From Pseudomonas gozinkensis (GTDB lineage Bacteria > Pseudomonadota > Gammaproteobacteria > Pseudomonadales > Pseudomonadaceae), in NCBI RefSeq assembly GCF_014863585.1, contig NZ_CP062253.1, positions 4,118,501 to 4,182,500 of the forward strand: DNA of 64,000 nucleotides, given 5' to 3'. This document shows positions 1-14,823 of this stretch, piece after piece. Under the pieces are notes generated by a model. That model made no database searches. It was not told the DNA's origin and saw only the letters and a program-made list of their open reading frames with translations. The translations under genes and the position numbers were made by a program. Position 1 is the first letter of the stretch. Every line of letters begins with the position of its first letter.

Positions 1-817
1 CCTTGAAGCGCTTCTCGAAATCACCGCGATACTTGGTGCCCGCGAGCAGAGCGCCCAGATCGAGGGAATAAACGACGCTGTTGGCCAGCAGGTCTGGCAC
101 CTGGTTGTCGACAATGCGCTTGGCCAGGCCTTCGGCAATTGCGGTTTTACCCACGCCAGCCTCGCCCACCAACAGCGGATTGTTCTTGCGACGGCGCGCG
201 AGAATCTGCGCGACACGCTCGACTTCCGTTTCACGCCCGACCAGCGGATCGATCCGGCCTTGGCGTGCGAGTTCGTTGAGGTTGCTGGCATAAGCGTCCA
301 GCGGATTGCCTGAAGAAGAAGACTCACCGCCCTCGTCGTCCTGCATATCTTGTTCACCTTCAGAGTGATCGCCATGCCCCGGCACTTTGGAAATGCCGTG
401 GGCGATATAGTTGACGACATCAATGCGTGCAACGCTCTGCTGTTTCAGCAGGAACACCGCCTGACTCTCTTGCTCACTGAAGATTGCAACCAGCACGTTG
501 GCGCCGGTCACTTCGCGTTTGCCCGAGCTCTGCACATGAAAGACAGCACGTTGCAGCACACGCTGGAAGCCCAGGGTTGGCTGGGTTTCGCGATCCTCGT
601 CGTGAACGGGGATCAGTGGCGTGGTGGAGTCGATGAACTCCTGCAGGTCGTGCTTGAGTTTGTCGAGGTTTGCGCCGCAGGCACGCAATACGGTGGCGGC
701 AGCCTCATTGTCCAATAGGGCCAGCAGCAGGTGTTCGACGGTCATGAACTCATGACGCTTCGAACGTGCCTCCTTGAAGGCAAGATTGAGGGTGACTTCG
801 AGCTCGCGGTTTAACAT
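1..817 (-). CDS. clpA: ATP-dependent Clp protease ATP-binding subunit ClpA (partial, N-terminal 272 residues)
   Basis: ClpA is the AAA+ unfoldase that feeds substrates into the ClpP protease in the cytoplasm. Only the N-terminal part lies in the window; the gene continues past base 1. Translation from the ATG at 817 begins [17 protein letters not shown], the typical ClpA N-domain start that docks ClpS. The two Clp_N repeats fill about the first 140 residues. An acidic, Ser-rich linker follows, then the first AAA+ module with Walker A GEAGVGKT near residues 216-223. clpS lies 30 bp upstream on the same strand, so the adaptor and unfoldase are probably co-expressed. The identification is secure; only the length is unknown. 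Confidence 0.97.
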   Translation of the reverse strand, partial: MLNRELEVTLNLAFKEARSKRHEFMTVEHLLLALLDNEAAATVLRACGANLDKLKHDLQEFIDSTTPLIPVHDEDRETQPTLGFQRVLQRAVFHVQSSGKREVTGANVLVAIFSEQESQAVFLLKQQSVARIDVVNYIAHGISKVPGHGDHSEGEQDMQDDEGGESSSSGNPLDAYASNLNELARQGRIDPLVGRETEVERVAQILARRRKNNPLLVGEAGVGKTAIAEGLAKRIVDNQVPDLLANSVVYSLDLGALLAGTKYRGDFEKRFK

Positions 818-847
818 AGCTTCACCTCATACCCAAGTGGTCGGCGA

Positions 848-1231
848 TTAACCGTCCTTCTCGATTTCACAGAGTAGCGGATGCTGGCTTTCCCTGGCGT
901 ACTGGTTGACCTGCATGGCCTTTGTCTCGGCGATGTCGCGGGTAAACACTCCACATACTGCCCGCCCTTCTGTATGGACGGCCAGCATGACCTTGGTCGC
1001 CAGCTCGCGATTCAGGTTAAAAAACACCTCGAGCACTTCGACGACGAAATCCATCGGTGTGTAGTCATCATTGAACAAAACCACCTTGTACATCGGCGGC
1101 GCCTGTAACGCAGGCTTTGCTTCCTGAACAGCAACGCCTGCCGAATCGTCGTCGTGCTCCTGTGGAAGATCCTTTTGGAGAAGCGGGCGATCCTGATTGA
1201 ATGTTAGTCGAATCTGGCTGATTGCATGCAT
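848..1231 (-). CDS. clpS: ATP-dependent Clp protease adaptor ClpS
   Basis: ClpS binds the ClpA N-domain and delivers N-end-rule substrates to ClpAP. The 127-residue product has a variable N-terminal tail of about 45 residues that engages ClpA. The conserved adaptor core follows ([19 protein letters not shown], then [20 protein letters not shown]), ending [11 protein letters not shown]. The start at 1231 (ATGCAT...) gives the expected family N-terminus, although no strong Shine-Dalgarno precedes it. It lies 30 bp from clpA on the same strand and is divergent from cspD. The 224-bp gap to cspD should hold both promoters. Confidence 0.96.
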   Translation of the reverse strand: MHAISQIRLTFNQDRPLLQKDLPQEHDDDSAGVAVQEAKPALQAPPMYKVVLFNDDYTPMDFVVEVLEVFFNLNRELATKVMLAVHTEGRAVCGVFTRDIAETKAMQVNQYARESQHPLLCEIEKDG

Positions 1232-1455
1232 GGAAAGAAAGGTTCGTCAGTTGTGCAAATACAGTGGTGGGGGCGGCTTGACACGTTTTCAACTCCGACT
1301 GCCCGGTCACCTTGACTATCGGGAAAACGGTGTTACAACCAATAGAACCCACAGTGGGGAAAAAAGATCCGCGGAGTCAATCTTTTTAACGGATTCGACT
1401 GCGGATGAATTGGATGATACTCCAGCGATGGAGACTGTTGCAGAGGGATTTGAGC

Positions 1456-1737
1456 ATGGCTGTCGGCAAGGTGAAATGGTTCAACAATGCCAAGGGGTTC
1501 GGTTTCATCAACACCGACACCCACGAAGGGAAGGATGAGGACGGCAAGGAGATCGACTTCTTTGCCCACTATTCCGCCATTGAAATGGTCGGATACAAAA
1601 CCCTCAAAGCCGGGCAAATCGTCAAATTCGAGATCGTGCAAGGGCCCAAAGGCCTGCACGCCACAAAAATTCAGAATGTTGAGGCCGCAAAAGACGCCGT
1701 CTCGCCAGCAGCTCATCACCAGTCAGTGACCAGCTGA
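1456..1737 (+). CDS. cspD: Cold-shock-domain protein, CspD type
   Basis: This is a 93-residue single cold-shock domain protein that binds single-stranded nucleic acid. In enterobacteria, CspD is a stationary-phase inhibitor of DNA replication. RNP1 is KGFGFI at residues 13-18. The RNP2 position reads FFAHY (35-39), the form seen in CspD-like rather than CspA-like proteins. The loop between them (residues 19-34, [16 protein letters not shown]) is longer than in classic Csp proteins, and a 20-residue Ala/His/Ser-rich tail follows the domain. The ATG at 1456 begins [14 protein letters not shown]. Upstream in-frame ATGs lack family similarity. The clpA-clpS-cspD neighbourhood is conserved in many gammaproteobacteria. 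Confidence 0.93.
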   Translation: MAVGKVKWFNNAKGFGFINTDTHEGKDEDGKEIDFFAHYSAIEMVGYKTLKAGQIVKFEIVQGPKGLHATKIQNVEAAKDAVSPAAHHQSVTS

Positions 1738-1763
1738 AGCAACCAGAACACCTGCCAGAAAAC

Positions 1764-1799
1764 AAACCGCCCGGCTCGATCACTCGAGCCGGGCGGTTT
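1764..1799. terminator. Bidirectional intrinsic terminator between cspD and icd
   Basis: A perfect 16-bp inverted repeat (AAACCGCCCGGCTCGA / TCGAGCCGGGCGGTTT) with a 4-nt loop sits between the convergent cspD and icd genes. The A/T-rich stem base gives a short U tract in either direction. Confidence 0.9.
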
Positions 1800-1816
1800 C
1801 GTTGCAGCTGTCTGTC

Positions 1817-3073
1817 TTACATGTGCTTGACGATCGCCTCACCGAAGCCCGACGACGACACCAGCGTGGCGCCCTCCATCAGACGTTCGAAGTCGTAGGT
1901 CACGGTCTTGGCCTTGATGGCGCCATTGGTGCCCTTGATTATCAGGTCGGCCGCCTCGGTCCAGCCCAGGTGGCGCAGCATCATCTCTGCCGACAGAATC
2001 ACCGAACCCGGGTTGACCTGGTCCTTGCCGGCATATTTCGGCGCGGTACCGTGGGTCGCCTCGAACATGGCCACGGTGTCGGACAGGTTGGCACCCGGCG
2101 CGATCCCGATACCGCCCACTTCCGCCGCCAGGGCGTCGGAAAGGTAGTCACCGTTGAGGTTGAGGGTAGCGATCACATCGTACTCGGCCGGACGCAGCAG
2201 GATCTGCTGGAGCATGGCGTCGGCGATGGCGTCCTTGACCACGACTTCGCGGCCGGTTTTCGGGTTCTTGAATTTCATCCATGGGCCGCCATCGAGCAGC
2301 TCGGCGCCGAATTCTTCCTTCGCCACCTCATAGCCCCAGTCCTTGAAGGCACCTTCGGTGAATTTCATGATGTTGCCCTTGTGCACGATGGTCAGCGACT
2401 TGCGGTCGTTGTCCACTACGTATTGCAGGGCCTTGCGCACCAGACGCTTGGTGCCTTCCTTGGAAACAGGCTTGATGCCGATGCCGCAATCCTGGTCGAA
2501 ACGGATCTTGGTGACGCCCATTTCTTCTTTCAGGAATTTGATGACCTTGGTGGCCTCAGGCGAGCCGGCCTTCCATTCGATACCGGCATAAATGTCTTCG
2601 GAGTTCTCACGGAAGATCACCATGTCGACGTCGCCAGGCTTTTTCACCGGGCTCGGCACGCCTTCGAACCACACCACAGGGCGCAGGCAGACATAGAGAT
2701 CGAGCTGTTGACGCAGGGCAACGTTGAGGGAGCGAATACCGCCACCGACCGGGGTGGTCAGCGGGCCCTTGATGGAAACCACGTAGTCCTTGACGGCATC
2801 CAGGGTTTCCTGGGGCAGCCAGGTGTCCTGGTCATAGACCTGAGTTGCTTTTTCGCCAGCATAAACCTCCATCCAGGAAATCTTGCGCTTGCCCCCGTAG
2901 GCTTTTTCCACGGCAGCATCAACCACTTTGATCATCACAGGGCTGACGTCGACGCCAATGCCGTCACCTTCGATGAAGGGAATGATCGGGTTATCAGGGA
3001 CATTGAGAGAATGGTCTGCGTTGACGGTGATTTTGTCGCCGACGGCTGGAACCTGAATCTTCTTGTAACCCAT
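1817..3073 (-). CDS. icd: NADP-dependent isocitrate dehydrogenase, dimeric type (Icd)
   Basis: It oxidises isocitrate to 2-oxoglutarate and CO2 with NADP+ in the TCA cycle. The product has 418 residues, close to the 416 of E. coli Icd. It contains the [14 protein letters not shown] start of the fold and [19 protein letters not shown]. Ser115 in RSLNV corresponds to the serine that AceK phosphorylates to divert carbon into the glyoxylate shunt. The start at 3073 ([10 protein letters not shown]) is preceded by a GGAG Shine-Dalgarno; an in-frame upstream extension is not conserved. It is divergent from idh, a non-homologous isozyme, across a 481-bp gap. Confidence 0.97.
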   Translation of the reverse strand: MGYKKIQVPAVGDKITVNADHSLNVPDNPIIPFIEGDGIGVDVSPVMIKVVDAAVEKAYGGKRKISWMEVYAGEKATQVYDQDTWLPQETLDAVKDYVVSIKGPLTTPVGGGIRSLNVALRQQLDLYVCLRPVVWFEGVPSPVKKPGDVDMVIFRENSEDIYAGIEWKAGSPEATKVIKFLKEEMGVTKIRFDQDCGIGIKPVSKEGTKRLVRKALQYVVDNDRKSLTIVHKGNIMKFTEGAFKDWGYEVAKEEFGAELLDGGPWMKFKNPKTGREVVVKDAIADAMLQQILLRPAEYDVIATLNLNGDYLSDALAAEVGGIGIAPGANLSDTVAMFEATHGTAPKYAGKDQVNPGSVILSAEMMLRHLGWTEAADLIIKGTNGAIKAKTVTYDFERLMEGATLVSSSGFGEAIVKHM

Positions 3074-5780
<2,707 letters not shown>

Positions 5781-5797
5781 GGTTGTAAAGGGAACAT

Positions 5798-5828
5798 CAC
5801 AAACCCCGGCCATGCGCCGGGGTTTGTG
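5798..5828 (+). terminator. Intrinsic terminator of idh
   Basis: A perfect 13-bp stem (CACAAACCCCGGC / GCCGGGGTTTGTG) with loop CATGC, 17 bp after the idh stop codon, is followed by TTTT. Confidence 0.88.
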
Positions 5829-5852
5829 TTTTCAGAGTTCACACCCTTCCCA

Positions 5853-5942
5853 TGTGGGAGCGAGCTTGCTCGCGAATGCGGTTTATCATTCAACATCTTC
5901 ATTGACTGACCCATCGCTTTCGCGAGCAAGCTCGCTCCCACA
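5853..5942. repeat. REPIN (inverted pair of Pseudomonas REP sequences)
   Basis: GTGGGAGCGAGCTTGCTCGCG at about 5854 is paired with its inverted copy ending at 5941, around a variable centre of about 45 bp. This is the common REP-doublet of fluorescent pseudomonads, mobilised in trans by a RAYT transposase. No RAYT gene is present in this window. Confidence 0.9.
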
Positions 5943-5981
5943 AGGGGATTGGGGTTTAAACCAATAGTTTGAGGAAGACTT

Positions 5982-6428
5982 ATGGACTGGCTCCCCCACA
6001 TCACTGTCGCCACCATCGTCGAGGACAACGGTCGTTTCCTGATGGTCGAGGAACACAAGGCTGGCCGTAACGTACTCAATCAGCCCGCCGGCCATCTGGA
6101 TCCGCACGAAACCCTGATCGAAGCCGCCGTGCGCGAAACCCTCGAAGAAACCGGCTGGGACGTCGAACCCACCGCCGTGATCGGCATTTATCTGTACACC
6201 GCCCCGAGCAACGGCGTGACTTACCAGCGCGTGTGCTTCAGCGCCAAAGCCGTCAAACACCACCCGGATTACCAACTGGACGACGGCATCGTCGGCGCCA
6301 AGTGGCTGACCCGCGACGAATTATTGGCCCAGCGCGATAACTGGCGCAGCGAGCTGATCATCCGTTGCATCGATGATTATCTGGCCGGCAATCGCTTCGG
6401 CCTCGAACTGATCCGCCCTTCCCTTTAG
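5982..6428 (+). CDS. nudJ: Nudix hydrolase, NudJ-like
   Basis: This 148-residue Nudix pyrophosphatase carries the complete Nudix box G37-x5-E-x7-REUxEExGU at residues 37-59 (GHLDPHETLIEAAVRETLEE followed by TGW). It binds the catalytic Mg2+. E. coli NudJ (YmfB), encoded next to mnmA as here, hydrolyses nucleoside tri- and diphosphates and the thiamine intermediate HMP-PP. The mnmA start lies 59 bp downstream, and the order nudJ-mnmA-hflD-purB matches enterobacteria. The substrate is inferred from family and context. Confidence 0.88.
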   Translation: MDWLPHITVATIVEDNGRFLMVEEHKAGRNVLNQPAGHLDPHETLIEAAVRETLEETGWDVEPTAVIGIYLYTAPSNGVTYQRVCFSAKAVKHHPDYQLDDGIVGAKWLTRDELLAQRDNWRSELIIRCIDDYLAGNRFGLELIRPSL

Positions 6429-6481
6429 CCTTGAGGCCGTGAGCCTGATAGAATCGCGTCCTTTTTCAAGACACTCATTGA

Positions 6482-8232
<1,751 letters not shown>

Positions 8233-8272
8233 ATCGCCGCGCAATAAAAGCTTTGTAGTCTGTAACGCGTAA

Positions 8273-9730
<1,458 letters not shown>

Positions 9731-9752
9731 TCGACTGCTTGACCCGTTTGAG

Positions 9753-9777
9753 ACGCCCGGCCGCGCCGGGCGTTTTT
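9753..9777 (+). terminator. Intrinsic terminator of purB
   Basis: The 9-bp stem ACGCCCGGC / GCCGGGCGT with loop CGC is followed by TTTTT, 22 bp after the purB stop. Confidence 0.9.
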
Positions 9778-9816
9778 ATTCCCGTCTGAAAAATGCTTTT
9801 TTTCAATAGGTTACAT

Positions 9817-10992
9817 ATGAATCCCGATATTCCTCTTCAACTTCTGGGTGGTCTTACGGCGCGCGAGTTCATGCGCGATTACTGGCAGAAAAAACCACTG
9901 CTGATCCGTCAGGCGATTCCTGATTTCGAAAGCCCGATCGACGCCGACGAACTCGCCGGCCTGGCCCTGGAAGAAGAAGTCGAATCGCGCCTGGTGATCG
10001 AGCACGGCGAGCGCCCATGGGAACTGCGTCGCGGCCCGTTCGCCGAAGACGAATTCAGCAAACTGCCGGAGCGCGAATGGACGCTGCTGGTGCAGGCGGT
10101 CGATCAGTTCGTACCGGAAGTCAGCGAGCTGCTGGAAAACTTTCGCTTCCTGCCGAGCTGGCGCGTCGACGACGTGATGATCAGCTTCGCCGCCCCGGGT
10201 GGCAGCGTTGGTCCGCACTTCGACAACTACGACGTATTCCTGCTGCAAGGCCACGGCAAGCGCAACTGGAAAATCGGCCAGATGTGCAACTCCGAAAGCC
10301 CGCTGCTGCAACACGCGGACCTGCGCATCCTCGCCGAATTCCACGAGACCGAAGAGTGGGTCCTGGAACCAGGCGACATGCTGTACCTGCCGCCGCGCCT
10401 GGCTCACTGCGGCGTTGCCGTCGATGACTGCATGACCTACTCGGTCGGTTTCCGCGCACCGAGCGCCGCTGAAGTGCTGACCCACTTCACCGACTTCCTC
10501 AGCCAGTTCCTGACTGACGAAGAGCGCTACACCGACGCCGATGCAAAACCGGTCAGCGATGATCCACATCAGATCCAGCACGATGCGCTCGGCCGCCTGA
10601 AAGCGCTGCTCGCCGAGCACATGAGCGACGAACGCCTGCTGCTGACCTGGTTCGGCCAGTACATGACCGAGCCGCGTTATCCAGAGCTGGTGGTCGGCCC
10701 GGAAGAAGTCGAGGAAGAAGACCTCCTCGGCGCGCTCGAAGATGGCGCCATTCTGATCCGCAACCCGAGCGCGCGCCTGGCGTGGTCGGACGTCGATAAC
10801 GATCTGCTGCTGTTCGCCAGCGGCCAGAGCCGTTACCTGCCAGGCAAACTGCGCGAACTGCTGAAGCTGATCTGCTCCGCCGACGCCCTGCACACCGACA
10901 ACCTCGGTGACTGGCTGAGCGACGAAGACGGCCGCGGCCTGCTGTGCGAACTGGTCAAACAGGGAAGCCTGGGGTTCGCCGACGATGAATAA
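9817..10992 (+). CDS. roxA: Cupin/JmjC-type ribosomal protein arginine hydroxylase (RoxA/YcfD family)
   Basis: This 391-residue member of the YcfD/RoxA group of Fe(II)/2-oxoglutarate oxygenases is related to enzymes that hydroxylate an arginine of ribosomal protein L16. The cupin core shows the iron-binding HxD motif in GPHFDNYDVFLLQGHGKR (H134, D136). The distal histidine is in PPRLAHCGVAV (H197). A C-terminal winged-helix-like region follows, as in YcfD. The start was chosen at MNPDIPLQLLGG; an ATG 24 bp upstream lacks a ribosome site. It overlaps the next GNAT gene by 8 bp, so the two are co-translated. Confidence 0.88.
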   Translation: MNPDIPLQLLGGLTAREFMRDYWQKKPLLIRQAIPDFESPIDADELAGLALEEEVESRLVIEHGERPWELRRGPFAEDEFSKLPEREWTLLVQAVDQFVPEVSELLENFRFLPSWRVDDVMISFAAPGGSVGPHFDNYDVFLLQGHGKRNWKIGQMCNSESPLLQHADLRILAEFHETEEWVLEPGDMLYLPPRLAHCGVAVDDCMTYSVGFRAPSAAEVLTHFTDFLSQFLTDEERYTDADAKPVSDDPHQIQHDALGRLKALLAEHMSDERLLLTWFGQYMTEPRYPELVVGPEEVEEEDLLGALEDGAILIRNPSARLAWSDVDNDLLLFASGQSRYLPGKLRELLKLICSADALHTDNLGDWLSDEDGRGLLCELVKQGSLGFADDE

Positions 10993-11410
10993 GATTCGCG
11001 TACGTGTTGCAGACTGGCAAAAGGACAACGCCGAGATCCGCCGCATTCGCGAAACGGTGTTCATTGCCGAACAATCGGTTCCACCCGAGCTTGAGTGGGA
11101 CGCCGATGACGCCACGGCGGTGCATTTTCTGGCTTTCGAAGGCGACTTTCCGATCGGCACCGCCCGCCTCTTGCCCGACGGGCATGTCGGCCGGGTTTCG
11201 GTGCTGAAGGACTGGCGCGGCCTGAAGGTCGGCGATGCGCTGATGCACGCGGTCATCGCCGAAGCCGAGGAGCGCGGCCTGAAGCAGCAGATGCTCAGTG
11301 CCCAGGTGCAGGCCACGGCGTTCTATGAGCGCCTGGGTTTCAATCTGGTCAGCGAGGAATTCCTGGAAGCCGGGATTCCGCATGTCGACATGGTTCGTCA
11401 TTCGGCTTAA
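10985..11410 (+). CDS. GNAT-family N-acetyltransferase (ElaA/YjcF type)
   Basis: This is a 141-residue acetyltransferase of the Gcn5-related fold. It has FIAEQSVPPELEWDADD near the N-terminus and GHVGRVSVLKDWRGLKVGDAL, containing the acetyl-CoA pyrophosphate-binding loop (R/Q-x-x-G-x-G/A). It ends in the AxAFYERLGFNLVSEEFLEAGIPH block typical of the ElaA/YjcF branch. The substrate is unknown. The start overlaps the 3' end of roxA by 8 bp, so acetylation linked to translation is conceivable, but this is only context. Confidence 0.85.
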   Translation: MNKIRVRVADWQKDNAEIRRIRETVFIAEQSVPPELEWDADDATAVHFLAFEGDFPIGTARLLPDGHVGRVSVLKDWRGLKVGDALMHAVIAEAEERGLKQQMLSAQVQATAFYERLGFNLVSEEFLEAGIPHVDMVRHSA

Positions 11411-11420
11411 GACCGAGGCG

Positions 11421-11493
11421 CTCCTTTCGCGAGCAAGCTCGCTCCCACAGGATGACGCCGAACCTGTGGGAGCGAGCTTGCTCGCGATAGCGG
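11421..11493. repeat. REP pair in reversed (outward) orientation
   Basis: TCGCGAGCAAGCTCGCTCCCAC (11426-11447) comes first and its inverse CTGTGGGAGCGAGCTTGCTC (from 11464) second, 16 bp apart. The other pairs here have the GTGGGAGCGAGC arm first. Confidence 0.85.
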
Positions 11494-11508
11494 TCTCGAG
11501 AACACTCC

Positions 11509-11543
11509 AAACGCCCCGCCATCTCACGATGCCGGGGCGTTTT
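11509..11543 (+). terminator. Probable intrinsic terminator after the roxA-GNAT unit
   Basis: The 10-bp stem AAACGCCCCG / CGGGGCGTTT with a 14-nt loop lies after the REP pair. It can stop read-through from the upstream genes into the secretin-like gene. Confidence 0.75.
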
Positions 11544-11622
11544 GCTGTCTACGATTCAACTTGCCCCACCCCGGGCCGACAAACTGGCAATATCAAGCCT
11601 TTCGAAAGCGGAGATAACGGAC

Positions 11623-12375
11623 ATGTCCCTACGCACCCTGCTCACCACCCTGCTGCTCGGCTGCAGCTTTTCGGTGATGGCAGCCACAGAAATCGTGCCC
11701 CTCAAATACCACACCAGCGCCGACATGCTGCCGGTGGCTCAGGACTTTATCGGCAAGGACGGCCAGGTCAGCGCTTATGGCAACCAGCTGATCGTCAAGG
11801 CGGAGCCCGGCAAGATCGAAGAACTCAAGGATCTGCTCTCACAGCTCGACACCGCACCCAAGCGCCTGCTGATCACGGTCGACACCAACGAAAACAACGG
11901 CCGTGGCGACGAAGGCTATTCGGTCAACGGCGCCCAGACCCGCATCATCAGCCGCAGCACTGCCAGCCGTGACGGCGGCATTCAGCAGATCCAGGCCAGC
12001 GAAGGTGCGCCGGCGCTGATCCAGGTCGGCCAGAGCGTGCCGATCACCAGCAGCCAGAGCGATTCTTATGGCGGCTACAGCAGCCAGACTCAATATCGCA
12101 ACGTCACCCAGGGGTTTTATGTCACCGCCAGCGTCACCGGCGAAACCGTTCACCTGGCCATCAGTACCAACCGTGACCGTATGAGCCAGGAACGTCCCGA
12201 TGTAGTGAACGTGCAAAGCACCGACACAACTGTCACCGGGCGACTGGGCGAGTGGATCACCCTCGCCGGCGTGAATCGCCAGACCCAGGCCGACAAACAG
12301 GGCCTGGCCCGCAGCTACTCGACTCAAGGCCGGGATGACATGACGTTGCGGGTGAAAGTCGACACGTTGGACTAA
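11623..12375 (+). CDS. Secretin-domain-containing periplasmic protein (orphan)
   Basis: This 250-residue protein has a clear Sec signal peptide (MSLRTLLTTLLLGCSFSVMA, then ATE). Residues 23-85 resemble the short secretin/NolW N-domain: LKYHTSADMLPVAQDF, then GNQLIVKAEPGKIEELKDLL and SQLDTAPK. The C-terminal half has strands like the start of the secretin beta-domain, including APALIQVGQSVPITSSQSDS and GEWITLAGV. It is much shorter than a pore-forming secretin, and no type II or IV pilus or secretion gene is nearby. It may be a secretin accessory or a stand-alone envelope protein. The start was placed at the ATG directly before the signal peptide. Confidence 0.75.
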   Translation: MSLRTLLTTLLLGCSFSVMAATEIVPLKYHTSADMLPVAQDFIGKDGQVSAYGNQLIVKAEPGKIEELKDLLSQLDTAPKRLLITVDTNENNGRGDEGYSVNGAQTRIISRSTASRDGGIQQIQASEGAPALIQVGQSVPITSSQSDSYGGYSSQTQYRNVTQGFYVTASVTGETVHLAISTNRDRMSQERPDVVNVQSTDTTVTGRLGEWITLAGVNRQTQADKQGLARSYSTQGRDDMTLRVKVDTLD

Positions 12376-12851
12376 AGCACCAAAAACTGACTGATTAGTC
12401 GTATTAGACGAAAGATGTAGTGCTTGAAAAAAAGCACTACAAAACGTTTGACGAGCCAAAAAAGCGAAGGCATGATGGCCTCGCTCCCGCTAATCAGAGG
12501 CCCTGGCAAGGGCCTTCGAAGCGATGCTCGCAACCATCCCCGCGAGCCGTTTCGTGTCTGTACCGCCCACAAGGTGTGTTTGACGAGGTTGCCGACTGGA
12601 ACGAAGTTGTCCCGAGGGACGGAAGCGTAATTAGGTAACCCGGCTTTACACTGTAGTTCGTACAAAGGCCCACGACGCCCGAATGCGCCCGCCAGTTCGC
12701 CTTTACCTGCTCACTTCCCCTCGAGCCCATCGTTCATCCCGTCGCCTGCCCCGCCGAACCCGACCTGACCACCTAAGCTTCTGGTCAGCGAGCGCAAGGA
12801 ATTTTCCACCGCAGAACAACTTTTCATAAAGACGCGACGAGGTTTATCTCC
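12376..12851 (+). promoter_or_regulatory. aceA upstream regulatory region with two dyads
   Basis: This 476-bp gap has no credible gene. Two inverted repeats stand out: TGTAGTGCTT-N6-AAGCACTACA at 12416-12441, and TGTA-N5-TACA at 12653-12664, just after TTTACA at 12646-12651. Both share TGTAGT half-sites. The glyoxylate-shunt gene aceA of P. fluorescens is known to be repressed by the RpiR-family regulator RccR, so these are candidate operators. Assigning them to RccR is inference. Confidence 0.45.
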
Positions 12852-14177
12852 ATGGCACTGACACGCGAACAGCAAATTGCAGCCCTTGAAAAAGACTGGG
12901 CTGAAAACCCGCGCTGGAAAGGCGTGACTCGCAATTACTCCGCTGCTGACGTCGTCCGTCTGCGTGGCTCGGTTCAACCAGAGCACACCTTTGCAAAAAT
13001 GGGCGCCGAAAAACTGTGGAACCTGGTCACCCAGGGTGCCAAGCCGTCCTTCCGCCCAGAGAAAGATTTCGTCAACTGCATGGGCGCCCTGACCGGCGGC
13101 CAGGCTGTGCAGCAGGTTAAGGCCGGTATCCAGGCGATCTACCTGTCGGGCTGGCAAGTCGCTGCGGACAACAACTCCGCCGAATCGATGTACCCGGACC
13201 AGTCGCTGTACCCGGTGGACTCGGTTCCAACCGTGGTCAAGCGCATCAACAACTCGTTCCGTCGTGCCGACCAGATCCAGTGGAAAGCCGGCAAGAACCC
13301 GGGCGACGAAGGCTACATCGACTACTTCGCGCCAATCGTGGCTGACGCCGAAGCCGGTTTCGGCGGCGTACTGAACGCCTACGAGCTGATGAAGAGCATG
13401 ATCGAGGCAGGCGCCGCCGGCGTTCACTTCGAAGACCAGCTGGCTTCCGTGAAGAAATGTGGCCACATGGGCGGCAAGGTTCTGGTTCCAACCCAGGAAG
13501 CCGTGCAGAAGCTGACCGCAGCTCGTCTGGCTGCCGACGTTGCCGGCGTACCGACCATCATCCTGGCCCGTACCGACGCCAACGCTGCCGACCTGCTGAC
13601 TTCCGACTGCGACCCGTATGACAAGCCGTTCGTAACCGGCGATCGCACTCAGGAAGGTTTTTACAAGGTTCGTGCCGGTCTGGACCAGGCAATCGCCCGT
13701 GGCCTGGCTTACGCGCCGTACGCCGACCTGATCTGGTGCGAAACCGCCAAGCCGGACCTGGAAGAAGCCCGTCGCTTCGCTGAAGCGATCAAGAAGGAAT
13801 ACCCGGACCAGATCCTGTCGTACAACTGCTCGCCTTCCTTCAACTGGAAGAAAAACCTGGACGACGCGACCATCGCCAAGTTCCAGCGCGAACTGTCCGC
13901 CATGGGTTACAAGCACCAGTTCATCACCCTGGCCGGCATTCACAACATGTGGCACAGCATGTTCAACCTGGCACACGACTACGCCCGCAACGACATGACT
14001 GCCTACGTGAAGCTGCAAGAGCAGGAATTCGCTGACGCCGCCAAGGGTTACACCTTCGTGGCTCACCAGCAGGAAGTGGGCACTGGCTACTTCGACGACA
14101 TGACCACCGTGATCCAGGGCGGCACGTCCTCGGTGACCGCGCTGACCGGTTCGACCGAAGAAGAACAGTTCCACTGA
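12852..14177 (+). CDS. aceA: Isocitrate lyase
   Basis: It cleaves isocitrate to glyoxylate and succinate, the first step of the glyoxylate shunt, and is needed for growth on acetate and fatty acids. The 441-residue protein contains the catalytic motif KKCGHMGGK near residues 201-209. It also has [19 protein letters not shown] and [12 protein letters not shown], all typical of the PEP mutase/ICL superfamily. The length matches E. coli-type AceA (434). It stands alone with its own terminator. It competes with Icd and Idh, both in this window, for isocitrate. Confidence 0.98.
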   Translation: MALTREQQIAALEKDWAENPRWKGVTRNYSAADVVRLRGSVQPEHTFAKMGAEKLWNLVTQGAKPSFRPEKDFVNCMGALTGGQAVQQVKAGIQAIYLSGWQVAADNNSAESMYPDQSLYPVDSVPTVVKRINNSFRRADQIQWKAGKNPGDEGYIDYFAPIVADAEAGFGGVLNAYELMKSMIEAGAAGVHFEDQLASVKKCGHMGGKVLVPTQEAVQKLTAARLAADVAGVPTIILARTDANAADLLTSDCDPYDKPFVTGDRTQEGFYKVRAGLDQAIARGLAYAPYADLIWCETAKPDLEEARRFAEAIKKEYPDQILSYNCSPSFNWKKNLDDATIAKFQRELSAMGYKHQFITLAGIHNMWHSMFNLAHDYARNDMTAYVKLQEQEFADAAKGYTFVAHQQEVGTGYFDDMTTVIQGGTSSVTALTGSTEEEQFH

Positions 14178-14244
14178 TCGACTTCGCCTGAGCGAACGGC
14201 CTTTGCGGACCGTATAGAAAGCTAACCGCACTGCCGAAAAACTG

Positions 14245-14274
14245 ACGCCCCGACTGGTTCGGGGCGTTTTTTTT
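14245..14274 (+). terminator. Intrinsic terminator of aceA
   Basis: The 9-bp stem ACGCCCCGA / TCGGGGCGT with loop CTGGT is followed by a T8 run. Confidence 0.93.
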
Positions 14275-14306
14275 GCACGGCGCGATCTCCGCCCCCTCAC
14301 AAATCC

Positions 14307-14398
14307 CTGTGGGAGCGGGCTTGCCCGCGATGGCGCCTGCAGATTCAAAAAATTCGGCGACTGACACACCGCTATCGCGGGCAAGCCCGCTCCCACAG
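14307..14398. repeat. REPIN, GGGCTTGCCCGCGA variant
   Basis: CTGTGGGAGCGGGCTTGCCC is paired with its inverse ending at 14398. The stem carries GGGC/GCCC instead of GAGC/GCTC, a distinct REP subtype from the others in the window. Confidence 0.88.
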
Positions 14399-14404
14399 GT
14401 TTCT

Positions 14405-14823
14405 CTTCAGCCCGATAACAAAAACATTGATCCAGCGCGGTACGAACGTCAGAAAAATCAGCTAAAACGGGCGCCGCCGCTACTTGCAGTAACGCGCATA
14501 TAAGACAACTTCCCAACTACTGACCCGTTAAACAGTTACGAAACCACTCCAAACGATATTAATTATCATTTAGCTGCAACTATGTTCGTTACATTTCCTA
14601 CAAAACATAATTCGTGAAATCCCGGCTAATGCCCGCAACGCATGGGCTGCGGCTCCTTCGAGGTGCGCTATGTCCTTATTCCAATAAATAATTTCGCTAT
14701 AGGAATTTTACTTGCAGGGTGTTTAGCCATAAAATCAGCGCGATTGATTGCTGCGACATATCGTCACTGCCTTATTTCTTTATCAAGCTCAGAGACCTTT
14801 GCTCTCTGTTAAGGATTTCCAGC
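14405..14823 (+). promoter_or_regulatory. nuo operon upstream region
   Basis: This region of about 420 bp precedes nuoA. Its middle and right parts are unusually AT-rich for this genome. A Fur-box-like sequence GATATTAATTATCATTTAG lies at 14555-14573; I count 13 of 19 positions matching the classic GATAATGATAATCATTATC. No gene was found. The exact promoter could not be assigned. Confidence 0.35.

Noticed and set aside
12376..12730. Short open frames between the secretin-like gene and aceA
   Set aside because: They lack ribosome sites and overlap the dyad-rich control region.
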